A stretch of 51,215 bases of DNA from Rhodocaloribacter sp964552015 (GTDB lineage: Bacteria > Bacteroidota > Rhodothermia > Rhodothermales > ISCAR-4553), in assembly GCA_964552015.1 (NCBI GenBank), contig CAZKFR010000018.1, positions 1 to 51,215 of the forward strand. Reading direction: 5' to 3'. The notes beneath the pieces are model-generated. The model was not told the DNA's origin and did no database searches. It saw only the letters and a list, made by a program, of their open reading frames with translations. Each line of letters starts with the position of its first letter. The first letter of the stretch is position 1. This document shows, piece after piece, positions 25,977 to 36,387 of this stretch. The position numbers and the translations under genes are program-made.

Positions 25977-26019
25977 CTCACGCTGCCCTTTCCATCGCCT
26001 GCGCCCGTAGGCACCGTAC

Positions 26020-26457
26020 TTATGGCGTGGGCAACAGTTTCACTTCCGCCGTGTACGTACCGGTGCGCGTGCCCGTCTCGCGCACGACCACCTCCATCGC
26101 CCGCTCGATCGGAATGCGGTACACCCCCGCCCCGGCATCGATCACTTCGTACTGCGACAGCTTCGCCGCCGAGGCCGCCCGGTACTCCCGCAATGCCGGA
26201 TAGCCGGACGCCTCGATGGCTTCGACCATCGTCTCCTGATAGACCAGCTTTCGCCACTGGAAGACGATCACGACGGCCGCGGCGACCATCAGGGCCAGCA
26301 CCAGCATCGCCTTCAGCAGCGGCCCCGCGTCGACGCCTTCGGGCTCGACCCCCATCGCGAGGGCCTCCGCCAGCGCGGGATCCTCCCCAGCGACTTCGTG
26401 CAGACCGGCCGCCGCTGCCGGCTCCGGCGAATCCGTTACCTTGCTCTGCTCCGACAT
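26020..26457 (-). CDS. Unknown single-helix membrane protein between ACIII and SCO genes
   Basis: A 145-residue protein: an acidic N-terminus (1-45), one hydrophobic helix at about 48-67 (LLKAMLVLALMVAAAVVIVF), then a soluble domain of some 75 residues containing SGYPALREYRAASAAKLSQY and a YRIPIERAMEVVV strand. No cofactor motif is present and I recognise no family by sight. The IPIERAM-type segment recalls short periplasmic proteins encoded beside cytochrome oxidases or ACIII in this phylum. It lies 101 nt after actF and 43 nt before the SCO gene. It could be a small structural or assembly subunit linking ACIII and the oxidase; this is inference from position. Confidence 0.7.
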   Translation of the reverse strand: MSEQSKVTDSPEPAAAAGLHEVAGEDPALAEALAMGVEPEGVDAGPLLKAMLVLALMVAAAVVIVFQWRKLVYQETMVEAIEASGYPALREYRAASAAKLSQYEVIDAGAGVYRIPIERAMEVVVRETGTRTGTYTAEVKLLPTP

Positions 26458-26558
26458 GTTATTACAAGTGGTCTACGGTCATTCTGCAACGCGCCATCAA
26501 GATACGGGATCGACGCCCCGCATGAAAGCAGCGTGAAAACAGGGCGTTACCCTGTACG

Positions 26559-27815
26559 TCATGCGTTGACGAAGTGGATCGACTTCTGGAGGTAGGGATC
26601 GCGCTGGGGCACCAGGCTGTGGCGGCTGAGGCGGTAGTAGCACAGCCCCATCGTCAGGCCGAAGAGGCCCAGCCAGCAGGTGAAGTCGAGCCAGTGGAAC
26701 CCAGCGTGCTCGGGATGCAGCACCGGCATGGCGATCCAGTGGAAGTCGAACCAGTGCATGGTCAGCGCCCAGACGCTCATCACGGCCATCAGGGCCGGGA
26801 TGCGTTTGGCCCCCTTCGAAATCAACACCCAGAAGGGGATGATGAAGTGGCCGATAAGCAGCACGGCGCTGTGCACCTCCCAGCCATGCTCGAGCCGGTG
26901 GCGGTACCAGACCGTCTCCTCGGGCAGGTTGCCGTACCAGATGAGCATATACTGGCTGAAGGCGATGTAGGCCCAGAAGACGGTGAAGCCAAACAGGAAC
27001 TTGCCCAGATCGTGGTAATGCTCGCCGGTGATGGTGTGGCGCAGCATCCCTCCCTTCTGGAACAGGATGGCCGTCAGCGTGATGAAGGCGAACGCCGCCC
27101 AGAACGAGCCGCCGAAGAAGTAGACCCCGAAGATGGTGGAGAACCAGTGGGGGTCGAGCGACATGAGCAGGTCGTAACTGGCGAAGGCCGTGGTGACGGC
27201 CATCAGGGCCAGTCCCCAGGCGCTCGTGCTCCGCTGCCGCGCCGGGATCTCCGGGTCGCCCGTGACGTCCTGCCGGACCGAAAGGGTGTAGAGGCGGTAG
27301 GCCACGAGCGTCCATACGGCAAAGTAGAAGACCAACCGCACGATGAAGAACGGCACGTTCAGGTAGGGGGCCTTGCCGGCCAGCACCGGATCGTACTCGG
27401 GGCTCTCCGGGTCGATCAGCTCGTGGTGCGTCCAGTGGTAGAGGTCGTGCATCCCGATCAGGATCGGCACCGAGAGCAGCGCCAGGATCGGGAAGGCCCA
27501 GACGAGCGCTTCGGGGATGCGGCGCACGACGACGCTCCACCGCGCCTTCGTCAGGTGCTGGATGACGACGAAGAACAACGCGCCGAGGGCCACCGAGACG
27601 CAGAACGTCCAGCCGACCAGGTAGGAGAAATAGAACTGGTGGGCATCGACGGCCCAGCCTACGAGGCTGACGACCAGGAGGGCCGCGCCGATCAGGGTGG
27701 GCACCATCCACCAGCGGGCATCGCCGGAGAAGCGGAACGCCTTCTCGGCGTCGGTGGGCTGGATCGGATCCACCAGCCACGTCAGGGGAGAGCTTCGTCT
27801 AACCGTATTCGCCAT
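26559..27815 (-). CDS. actF: Alternative complex III subunit ActF
   Basis: A 418-residue integral membrane subunit of the quinol:cytochrome c/oxidase oxidoreductase (ACIII). About ten helices are evident, with the conserved segments LYHWTHHELIDPESPEYDPV, SLDPHWFSTIFGVYFFGGSF and FQKGGMLRHTITGEHYHDLG, which are typical of ActF and its relative NrfD/ActC. ActF and ActC together form the membrane domain; which of them holds the quinol site depends on the species. The gene is 64 nt after actE. All features are as expected for the family. Confidence 0.93.
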   Translation of the reverse strand: MANTVRRSSPLTWLVDPIQPTDAEKAFRFSGDARWWMVPTLIGAALLVVSLVGWAVDAHQFYFSYLVGWTFCVSVALGALFFVVIQHLTKARWSVVVRRIPEALVWAFPILALLSVPILIGMHDLYHWTHHELIDPESPEYDPVLAGKAPYLNVPFFIVRLVFYFAVWTLVAYRLYTLSVRQDVTGDPEIPARQRSTSAWGLALMAVTTAFASYDLLMSLDPHWFSTIFGVYFFGGSFWAAFAFITLTAILFQKGGMLRHTITGEHYHDLGKFLFGFTVFWAYIAFSQYMLIWYGNLPEETVWYRHRLEHGWEVHSAVLLIGHFIIPFWVLISKGAKRIPALMAVMSVWALTMHWFDFHWIAMPVLHPEHAGFHWLDFTCWLGLFGLTMGLCYYRLSRHSLVPQRDPYLQKSIHFVNA

Positions 27816-27879
27816 TGCTGGATGCTGTTAGCGTGGCCCGGCAGGCCGGGCTCCGTTCGCGTGAAAAAGGGAACGCCGG

Positions 27880-28491
27880 TCAGGGCCGGTTGAGGCTGTT
27901 GAGCACGTCCTGCGGCACATCTTCGGCACCGGCGTGCTGGCTTCGCTGCAGAGCGCGGAGGTAGGCGATGATGGCCCAGCGATCCGCCACCGGGATCTGG
28001 GCGGCATAGCTGGGCATCGAGCGAATGCCATTCGTGATGACGTCGAAGAGGTAGCCGTCCTCGATGCTGCGCAGGCGATCGTTGTGGTAGCTGACCTGGA
28101 TGATGCCGTAGCCCCCCGTGGCGACGGGCCCCTGGCCATCGCCGGCCAGGCCGTGGCACGGCGCGCAGTAGACGTTGAAGCGGGCACGGCCGCGCAGCAT
28201 CACCTCGCGCGTGACCGGCACCGGGTTCGTCGCCACGTACGAGCCGTCGGCCTCGCGGCCCTCGTAGAAGCGGGTGTCCTCACGCAGGAAGCCACGGGCC
28301 ACCGTGCCCGGCACCGGCGGCCGCATGGCCCGCCCGTCCTCGAAGAAGGCGTTGGCCTCCTGTGCCTCGAACCGGGGCTGCATGTCCATGTTCGGGTTGA
28401 TGTGGACCGGCGGCTGGTTCGAGATCGTCCCGCGGCATCCGGCCAGCAGCAGGCCCACGAGCAGCAGGCTACCAAGAGAGAGCTTTTTCAT
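27880..28491 (-). CDS. actE: Alternative complex III subunit ActE, monoheme cytochrome c lipoprotein
   Basis: A 203-residue lipoprotein with MKKLSLGSLLLVGLLLAGC as signal peptide and lipobox, the Cys being residue 19. One heme-binding motif, C-A-P-C-H in FNVYCAPCHGLAGDGQG near 115, and the later IRSMPSYAAQI as the likely distal Met region define a monoheme class I cytochrome. In ACIII, ActE passes electrons from ActA/B toward the acceptor. The frame opens 12 codons earlier, but only the chosen ATG puts a normal signal peptide at the N-terminus. It is 45 nt after actD. Confidence 0.93.
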   Translation of the reverse strand: MKKLSLGSLLLVGLLLAGCRGTISNQPPVHINPNMDMQPRFEAQEANAFFEDGRAMRPPVPGTVARGFLREDTRFYEGREADGSYVATNPVPVTREVMLRGRARFNVYCAPCHGLAGDGQGPVATGGYGIIQVSYHNDRLRSIEDGYLFDVITNGIRSMPSYAAQIPVADRWAIIAYLRALQRSQHAGAEDVPQDVLNSLNRP

Positions 28492-28536
28492 CGGAATGAA
28501 CATCGTAGGTCGTGGCACCAGATCCATGGGGCAGGC

Positions 28537-29190
28537 TCAGGCTTCGGTCGGGGCGACGGCCTCGGTCCGGGCAGCTACCTCGGCCTCGTCACCGGCCACC
28601 CCGTGATCCTGGATCACCCGGACGTAGAGCGCCCCCAGGTCGCGCAGGAGCTGCTCGGTCCGTTCCAGGTCGAAGTTCTTGTCGCTGGCAGCAACATGGA
28701 GGAAGAAGGCGTCATCCGTAGCCCGGGCAAAGTTCTCCGCATAGAAGAGCGGGTTGTAGGGCCGGGGCAGGCCGTTGAGCGCCAGCATCCCGGCCACGGC
28801 CGAGAGGGCCGCGAACAGGATCGTCAGCTCGAACATGATCGGCACCGACGGCTCGACGGCAAAGAACGGCTTACCGCTGATGTCGAGCGGGTAGTCGACG
28901 CCGCCCGTCCACCACTGGAGCCAGGTAGCCAGGGCCAGGCCGGTCAGGCCGCCTCCCAGCGCAATGAAGCCTACCTTCGAGTTGCCCAGCCCCATCGCCT
29001 TGTCCATGCCGTGGATGGGGAAGGGCGAGTGGGTATCGAAGTGGGTATAGCCGGCCGCCCGCACCCGCTCGGCGGCGTGCAGGAGCGCCCCGGGATCCGA
29101 GAACTCGGCCAGCAGGCCGTAGACCTTGTCCGGCCGGGGCTCGTAGATCCCCATCGAGGCCTTGATCTCGCGCAGCAGTTCGTTCAACAT
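28537..29190 (-). CDS. actD: Alternative complex III subunit ActD (DUF3341)
   Basis: A 217-residue two-helix membrane protein without cofactors. The cytoplasmic N-terminal domain has YGLLAEFSDPGALLHAAERV and GYTHFDTHSPFPIHGMDKAM, the DUF3341 signature, followed by helices near 95-115 and 135-155 in the LGGGLTGLALATWLQWWTGG and IMFELTILFAALSAVAGML segments. ActD stabilises the membrane domain of ACIII. Its gene is preceded by a degenerate heptamer repeat that separates it from actC by 89 nt. Confidence 0.94.
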   Translation of the reverse strand: MLNELLREIKASMGIYEPRPDKVYGLLAEFSDPGALLHAAERVRAAGYTHFDTHSPFPIHGMDKAMGLGNSKVGFIALGGGLTGLALATWLQWWTGGVDYPLDISGKPFFAVEPSVPIMFELTILFAALSAVAGMLALNGLPRPYNPLFYAENFARATDDAFFLHVAASDKNFDLERTEQLLRDLGALYVRVIQDHGVAGDEAEVAARTEAVAPTEA

Positions 29191-29219
29191 GGCGATCTCG
29201 TTATCCGTGGTAGGTAGCT

Positions 29220-29279
29220 CGTATTGCGTAGTGCGTCATGGCGCTGTCTGACATCACCATACACCCTACGAAATACGTA

Positions 29280-29288
<9 letters not shown>
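29220..29288. repeat. Degenerate heptamer array with opposed arms (locus B)
   Basis: The right arm reads ACGAAAT-ACGTACT-ACGCTTT with a 7-nt period. The left arm, read on the other strand, is ACGCACT-ACGCAAT-ACGAGCT. GCGTAGTGCGT at 29226-29236 pairs with ACGTACTACGC at 29275-29285 at 10 of 11 positions. It fills most of the actC-actD gap, and its right arm runs into the last codons and stop codon of actC. Same family as the repeat beside glgA. Confidence 0.65.
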
Positions 29289-30746
<1,458 letters not shown>

Positions 30747-30785
30747 AGATATCGCGGTTTAGGTTGTACGACGGATGGGGCGACC

Positions 30786-33700
30786 TCAGACTTCGGCCGC
30801 GAGCCGCGGGTTGGGGTTGGTCACCCGCGCCAGGTACGAGGTACGCGGCTTGACGGCCAGTTCGGCCAACATCTGGTAGCGGCGCTGGCTGGCCCGCGCC
30901 CGGTTGATCGCGCTGTCGGGATCGTTGAGGTCTCCGAACGTGATGGCCCGGGCCGGGCACGCCTGCTGGCAGGCCGTGAGCACCTCGCCGTCGCGGATCG
31001 GGCGGTTCTCCAGGTTCGTCCGCTTGTTGACCTCACGGATGCGCTGGATGCAGTACGAGCACTTCTCCATCACACCGCGCGAGCGCACCGTCACGTTCGG
31101 GTTCTGCGCCATCTGGACCGTCACCGGCAGCGTCTTCGTCCAGTTGAAGAAGTTGAACCGGCGCACCTTGTAGGGGCAGTTGTTGGCACAGTAGCGCGTG
31201 CCGATGCAGCGGTTGTAGATCATCTGGTTGGTGCCGTCGGGCGAATGCACCGTGGCGGCCACCGGGCAGACCGACTCGCACGGGGCGTTCTCGCAGTGCA
31301 TGCACGGCACCGGCTGCATCACCATGCGCGCCTCGTCCACGTTGTCGTCGTCGCTGACGAAGTAGCGGTCCAGGCGGATCCAGTGCATCTCGCGCCCGCG
31401 GGCCACCTCCTCCTTGCCGACGACCGGGATGTTGTTCTCGGCCTGGCAGGCCACCACACAGGCGTTACAGCCGGTGCAGGCCTGCAGGTCGATGACCATC
31501 GCCCACTGGTTCTTGTTGTAGGGATTGTCCTTGTAGGCGTCCTTCGTCGTCGGGTGGTTCTCCTGCCAGAGGGCGGGGTAGTCCTCCCACGGCTCCCGGA
31601 TGGGTTCGGGCTCGTCCTCCTTGACGAAGGCGGGGTTGGCGCGGTACTCCTCGAGCGTCGCCATGCGGAAGATGTGGCGCTTCCGGACCTGCTCCATCTC
31701 CTCGGGCAGCGCCCCGTGGTCCTGCGTCGTGGCGATCATGTACTCGCCCCCGGCCTTCTCCACCTGCGCGCCGACGGCCGCGTACAGGGCCGGCCGGCTG
31801 CGCAGCGGCGCCACGTTGACACCGACGCCCGTGGCCACGGCCCCGTGCCCGTAGATGTCGGTGTAATCGTCCAGGTCGAAGAAGTTGGTCTTACGCTCCG
31901 GCCGGGTCGAGACGATCGTGCGCCCGTAGCCGAGCGTCAGGCCGATGGAGTTGTCCGCGTAGCCGGGCTGCACCCACACGGGCAGCTCGACCGTGTGGCC
32001 GCCGACGGTGAGACGGATGCGGTCGGCGAAGTGCTGGCCCTTGGAGAGCCACGTCCGCACGCCCAGCCGCTCGGCCGTGGCGGGGCTCATCATCGCCACA
32101 TTGTCCCACGTGATCTTGGTCGTGGGATCGGGCAGTTCCTGCATCCAGGCGTTGTTGGCGAAGCTGCCGTCGAGCACTTTGGGGTCGAGGCGGAAGACGA
32201 CCTCGATGTCGTCCGCCCCGACGGCGGGCGCCGTGTAACCGGCCGGTGCAGACGGCCTGGCCGTCACGGCGGCGTACGCGCTGCCGGGCAGGAAGCCGTC
32301 GTGCAGTACGCGCCGCCAGGCCTTCTCGAAGTCGCCAGAGAGGTACGCCCGCCAGGTGTCGCGGACGAGGTCGTAGCCCGGCCGGTCCTCGCCGGTCATG
32401 AAGGCGTGCAGCACCTCGATCTCGGAGTGAGCGTCGTCGTAGAGCGGCGCGATCAGGGGCTGGATGACGGAGAGGGTGCCGTCGTAGGCCCGACCGTCGC
32501 CCCAGGCCTCCAGGTAGTGCGCCTGCGGCACATGCCACGTGCAGGCCACGGCCGTCTCGTCGACGTGCAGGCCCAGATGGATCGTCTCGGGCACCTGCGC
32601 CAGCGCGCCGGCGAAGTCCAGGTCGGCGGGCGCGTCGTAGACCGGGTTGCACCCGAGGATGAGCAGCGCATCCACGCGGCCGGCGCGCATCGCGCTCACC
32701 AGGTCGGCCAGCGCGAGGTCGTCCGCCGGCGCGTCGGCTTCCAGCAGACGCATCGTGCGGCCCACGCTCCCGAGCGCCCCGTTGATGGCGGCGCAGAGGG
32801 CGTGCACCTCGGCCGGCTGCGTCTCACCCGCCAGGATGACACCGCGAGCGCCGGCCTGCCGCAGGTCGTTGGCGATCTCGACGACATACGGGTGGTCGGC
32901 GAAGGCCGCGCCGGCGTTACCCACGTTCACGCCCAGACGGGCCGCCACGGCGGCGGCAAAAGCGGGGATCTCGCTCGAGCGCAGGCGCAGCCGGTTGTCG
33001 GCCATCCCGCCGGTGATCGAATACCCGCTCTCGACCACGTAGAGGCGGCTCATCTCCGCGCGATCCTCCACCCGGCGGCTCTCCGCGAACGTGCGCGTGT
33101 TGTGGAGCATGTCGCGGTCGGCCGGGCCGAGGAAGTCGGCGTCGAGGCTGACGATGGTGCGGGCCTCGGAGAAGTCGTAGCGCGGCCGGAGGGGCCGCCC
33201 GAAGGCGAGGCGCATACCGGCCGCGACCGGGTCGGCGTCGTAGGTGACCCAGTGCACCTGCCCGAAGGCGCCGGCCAGCCGCCGCCGCAACGCCGCCACC
33301 GTGGGCGACGACGTGGGCGCGGCCAGCACGGCCACGCGCTTCGTCGCCGCACCGGCGCGGAAGCCCTCACAGAACCGGACGAAGTCCTGCCACGTCCGCT
33401 GATCGCTCCCCTGCCGGACGTGCTGCGAGCGGTCCGGGTCGTAGAGGTTCAGGATCGACGCCTGCTCGAAGACACCGCTGGCGCCCCGGCTCTCGGGGTG
33501 CTCGGGGTTGCCCTCGATCTTCGTCGGGCGCCCGTCGTGACTCTCGACGAGCAGCGGCCGCAGCACCCCGCGGAACGGCATCCCCGTGGCATACTGCATC
33601 GGGATGCCCGGAATCATCTCCTCCGGCTTGCGGGCAAACGGCATGATGTGCTGCACAGGGCGGCGGCAGCCCGTCAGCCCGGCCAGGGCGATGGAGGCCC

Positions 33701-33893
33701 CCATGAGCTGAAGGAACTGACGGCGCGAGGCCCCCGAGGGCGGCTCGCTGGCACCCGGCATGAACTCGTTCGCCGCGATCCGCTCGAACTCCGGATCCCG
33801 GTGGAGATGACTGAAGCTACGCCAGAACCGGGGCCGGGTCTTCTCTTCGTGCGACGCGGCCGCATCGATGACGGGAAGTTCGATCATGTGCAA
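30786..33893 (-). CDS. actB: Alternative complex III subunit ActB (molybdopterin-like/iron-sulfur fusion)
   Basis: A 1035-residue periplasmic subunit. Residues 56-76 carry a Tat signal, SRRQFLQLMGASIALAGLTG followed by Cys76. The N-terminal two thirds resembles molybdopterin oxidoreductases but, as in other ActB proteins, shows no cofactor-binding signature. The C-terminal part (806-980) binds iron-sulfur clusters through CTGCNACVVAC, CMHCENAPCESVC, CIGTRYCANNC and CSYC with CQQAC, normally three 4Fe-4S and one 3Fe-4S. It carries electrons from quinol to the heme subunits. A 45-residue pre-signal extension is usual in this family. The gene follows actA by 75 nt. Confidence 0.96.
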   Translation of the reverse strand: MHMIELPVIDAAASHEEKTRPRFWRSFSHLHRDPEFERIAANEFMPGASEPPSGASRRQFLQLMGASIALAGLTGCRRPVQHIMPFARKPEEMIPGIPMQYATGMPFRGVLRPLLVESHDGRPTKIEGNPEHPESRGASGVFEQASILNLYDPDRSQHVRQGSDQRTWQDFVRFCEGFRAGAATKRVAVLAAPTSSPTVAALRRRLAGAFGQVHWVTYDADPVAAGMRLAFGRPLRPRYDFSEARTIVSLDADFLGPADRDMLHNTRTFAESRRVEDRAEMSRLYVVESGYSITGGMADNRLRLRSSEIPAFAAAVAARLGVNVGNAGAAFADHPYVVEIANDLRQAGARGVILAGETQPAEVHALCAAINGALGSVGRTMRLLEADAPADDLALADLVSAMRAGRVDALLILGCNPVYDAPADLDFAGALAQVPETIHLGLHVDETAVACTWHVPQAHYLEAWGDGRAYDGTLSVIQPLIAPLYDDAHSEIEVLHAFMTGEDRPGYDLVRDTWRAYLSGDFEKAWRRVLHDGFLPGSAYAAVTARPSAPAGYTAPAVGADDIEVVFRLDPKVLDGSFANNAWMQELPDPTTKITWDNVAMMSPATAERLGVRTWLSKGQHFADRIRLTVGGHTVELPVWVQPGYADNSIGLTLGYGRTIVSTRPERKTNFFDLDDYTDIYGHGAVATGVGVNVAPLRSRPALYAAVGAQVEKAGGEYMIATTQDHGALPEEMEQVRKRHIFRMATLEEYRANPAFVKEDEPEPIREPWEDYPALWQENHPTTKDAYKDNPYNKNQWAMVIDLQACTGCNACVVACQAENNIPVVGKEEVARGREMHWIRLDRYFVSDDDNVDEARMVMQPVPCMHCENAPCESVCPVAATVHSPDGTNQMIYNRCIGTRYCANNCPYKVRRFNFFNWTKTLPVTVQMAQNPNVTVRSRGVMEKCSYCIQRIREVNKRTNLENRPIRDGEVLTACQQACPARAITFGDLNDPDSAINRARASQRRYQMLAELAVKPRTSYLARVTNPNPRLAAEV

Positions 33894-33898
33894 TACGG

Positions 33899-33919
33899 TT
33901 TCGGGTTTCGGGCCCCGGG
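33899..33919. repeat. Short heptamer array between actA and actB (locus F)
   Basis: Three consecutive 7-mers, TTTCGGG-TTTCGGG-CCCCGGG, begin 6 nt before the actB start codon in transcript order. Read on the minus strand they are CCCGAAA-type units, matching the ACCCGAA unit of the array at 43380-43425. Three units only, so confidence in family membership is modest. Confidence 0.4.
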
Positions 33920-33968
33920 TCGCACATCCGCGGGATGCCGACCGTAGGCCCGAACGACACCTGAGGGC

Positions 33969-34616
33969 TCAGTAATGACACGCGGAGCAGTTGGTGGGGG
34001 GCTCGATGTGCTCGACCCGGATGCGCTCCAGGTTGCGCTCGACGAAATCAGCCGGCTGCACGTACCCCATCGTTGTCACTTCGTCGTTGGGACGCAGGTA
34101 CAACTCCGGCTGGCGGTGGCATTCGAGGCACCAACCCATCGAAAGCGGCTCGGCCTGGAAGACGACCTCCATCTGGTCGATCCGGCCGTGGCACGTCTCA
34201 CAGCCGACGCCGTTGTTCACGTGCACGGCATGGCTGAAGTTGGCATAGTCGGGCAGGTTGTGCACCTTCACCCAGGGGATCGACTCGCCCGTGGCCCAGC
34301 TCTCACGCACAGCCAGCAGCCGAGGGGACTCGGTACGCACCTGGGTGTGGCAGTTCATGCACGTCTGCGTCGGCGGCACGTTCGAGTGGTCGGCCACTTC
34401 GACCCAGTTGTGGCAGTACTGGCAGTCGATCCCCAGCTGCCCGGCATGCAGGCGGTGGCTGTACGGTACGGGCTGCTCCGGGGCATAGCCCACGTCGGTA
34501 TACTCCGGCGAGAAGTAGTACCAGACAACGAAGATCAGAAACACCCCGCCAAAGAGAGCACCGGCCAGCGACAGGTGCGGCAGGATGTTGGCCTTTTTCG
34601 GAAAAATCTGCGGCAT
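33969..34616 (-). CDS. actA: Alternative complex III subunit ActA, pentaheme cytochrome c
   Basis: A 215-residue membrane-anchored multiheme cytochrome, first gene of the respiratory run. A helix at about 13-35 anchors it. Five heme c motifs are present: C65-H69, C86-H90, C139-H143, C163-H167 and C210-H214, the last ending one residue before the C-terminus. This is the standard ActA pattern. It gathers electrons from ActB and passes them to ActE or the acceptor oxidase. A good match to the Bacteroidota -7 promoter box lies 53 nt ahead of the start codon. Confidence 0.96.
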   Translation of the reverse strand: MPQIFPKKANILPHLSLAGALFGGVFLIFVVWYYFSPEYTDVGYAPEQPVPYSHRLHAGQLGIDCQYCHNWVEVADHSNVPPTQTCMNCHTQVRTESPRLLAVRESWATGESIPWVKVHNLPDYANFSHAVHVNNGVGCETCHGRIDQMEVVFQAEPLSMGWCLECHRQPELYLRPNDEVTTMGYVQPADFVERNLERIRVEHIEPPTNCSACHY

Positions 34617-34668
34617 ACGAACGCGTGGGTGGGCGTGGTTCGTGACGGTGGCGTGTTCACAGACTGGC

Positions 34669-34676
34669 CAAACCTA
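34669..34676 (-). promoter_or_regulatory. Candidate -7 box of the act-cta operon promoter
   Basis: On the minus strand the sequence is TAGGTTTG, an exact match to the Bacteroidota -7 consensus TAnnTTTG. A leader of about 45 nt would precede actA. The -33 TTTG element is not clear (only TTC-like sequence at the right distance), so this is a candidate only. The region lies in a noticeably AT-rich stretch upstream of the first gene. Confidence 0.35.
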
Positions 34677-34833
34677 ACCATTTATCGGCGTGGAAGCGAG
34701 AACCTGAGGTTGAATTTAGCGACAAATGACCATTTTCACCCCCTCTTGAAAACGATCAAAACCTGCACATCGGGCCGCCATGCCCCTGTTCGTGACGCTT
34801 TTTCGCGTGGTTTTTTCTGCGCCGGCGGCTCGT

Positions 34834-36219
34834 TCAGGGGCTGGCCACCGGCATCCGCCCCGGCACCCCACGGCGCGCCCGGCGCAGGAACCGCCCGGTG
34901 AGGAGCAAGGCCGCCGTCGCCAGCCCGAGCACCAGCCCCCACCAGAGCCCCTGCGGTCCGAGGTCCAGGATGAAGCCCAGCCCATAGCTCCCCGCCAGCC
35001 CCACGCCCCAGTACGCCGCCATGGCGAGGAGCATCGGCACCCGGGTGTCCTTGAGCCCGCGGAGCGCCCCCATGGCCGTGACCTGCATCCCGTCGAAGAC
35101 CTGGAAGACGGCCGCGATGCCCAGGAGCGACACCGCCAGATGCACCACGTCCGCATGGGCCGGATCCTCCAGGTCGAGGTACAACCCCACGATGGGCCGC
35201 GGCGCCAGCCAGAAAACGAGGGCCGTGCCGACCATGAAGCAGACGGCCAGGCCCAGCGCCACCAGCCCCGCCCGGCGCACGCCGTCGGCGTCCCCCCGGC
35301 CGGCCGCCTGCCCCACCCGCACGGACGCCGCCATACCGATCCCGAGCGGCACCATGAACGTGAAGGCGGCACACTGGATGGCCACCTGATGCGCCGCCAG
35401 CGCCGTCTCGGAGATCCACCCCATCATCATGACCGCCATCATGAACAGGCTCATCTCGACCCCCAGCGACGCCCCGATCGGCCAGCCGATCCGAAAAATC
35501 TCCCGGAGGTAACGGGCATCCGGGCGGCCCACCCGCTCGAACAGGCGGAAGGCTCGAAAATCGGGCTGGCGGACCGTGTAGGCCAGCAACAGCAGGAACA
35601 TCGTCCAGTAGACCACGGTGCTGGCCCAGCCCGTACCGACCAGCCCGAGCGCCGGGAAGCCCAGCTTGCCGAACATGAGCACGTAGTTGGCCGCCACGTT
35701 GAGCACCACGCCGGCAAAGGCGATGACGGTGACCGGCCGGGGCCGCGAGACGCCCTCGACGAAGCTGCGCAGGACGACGAACCCGAGGAACGGCAGATAC
35801 CCCCAGGCGATGGCCGACAGGTAGCCTCCGGCCCGGGCCGCCGTCTCCGGGTCCTGCCCCGCCCACACGAGCAGGGGGGGCATGTGGTGCAACAGCCACA
35901 CCCCCGGCACGGCCATCATCAGCCCGAGCCAGAACCCCTGCCGCACGCTTCGCCCGATGGGCTCGTACGTCCCCGCCCCGTAGGCCTGCGACACCATCGG
36001 CCCGACGGCCATCACCACGCCCATACACACGATGAGCACCATGAAAAAGACGGCATTGCCCAGCGCCACGCCGGCCAGCGCCTCCGGCCCGAGCCGCCCC
36101 ACCATCACCGTATCGATGAAGCCCATCGAGATCTGCGCCAGCTGCGTCAGCGCCACCGGCGCCGCCAGCGCCAGCGTCTGCCGCACTTCGAAGCGTAACG
36201 AGGGTGGAAGGAGAAGCAT
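34834..36219 (-). CDS. MATE-family multidrug efflux transporter (NorM-like)
   Basis: A 461-residue inner-membrane antiporter with the twelve-helix MATE layout. The N-terminal half opens with TLALAAPVALTQLAQISMGF and DTVMVGRLGPEALAGVALGN, and the second half repeats the pattern with SLGVEMSLFMMAVMMMGWIS, typical of the NorM subfamily. These proteins export cationic drugs or metabolites in exchange for Na+ or H+. The substrate is not predictable. It is a single gene, upstream of the respiratory run on the same strand by 217 nt and divergent from the glycosyltransferase fusion gene. Confidence 0.93.
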   Translation of the reverse strand: MLLLPPSLRFEVRQTLALAAPVALTQLAQISMGFIDTVMVGRLGPEALAGVALGNAVFFMVLIVCMGVVMAVGPMVSQAYGAGTYEPIGRSVRQGFWLGLMMAVPGVWLLHHMPPLLVWAGQDPETAARAGGYLSAIAWGYLPFLGFVVLRSFVEGVSRPRPVTVIAFAGVVLNVAANYVLMFGKLGFPALGLVGTGWASTVVYWTMFLLLLAYTVRQPDFRAFRLFERVGRPDARYLREIFRIGWPIGASLGVEMSLFMMAVMMMGWISETALAAHQVAIQCAAFTFMVPLGIGMAASVRVGQAAGRGDADGVRRAGLVALGLAVCFMVGTALVFWLAPRPIVGLYLDLEDPAHADVVHLAVSLLGIAAVFQVFDGMQVTAMGALRGLKDTRVPMLLAMAAYWGVGLAGSYGLGFILDLGPQGLWWGLVLGLATAALLLTGRFLRRARRGVPGRMPVASP

Positions 36220-36387
36220 CGTCGCGTCGGGAAGGTCGGTCGGAGGGCCGCGCTTACGGTAGATACGGCACCGGGTTCTGTGCGTCGTCGCCTTTGCCTT
36301 TTTTTCGCGACACCGCCCGGCAGGCCCGCCGCCCGACCGAGAACGTTACCCCGGCCATGGCGTTGACGGGAGCGTGGTTTCCCTGCC

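Noticed and set aside
34770..34833. Possible terminator after the MATE gene
   Set aside because: Only a 4-bp stem around a T run, without a tract placed correctly for the minus strand.
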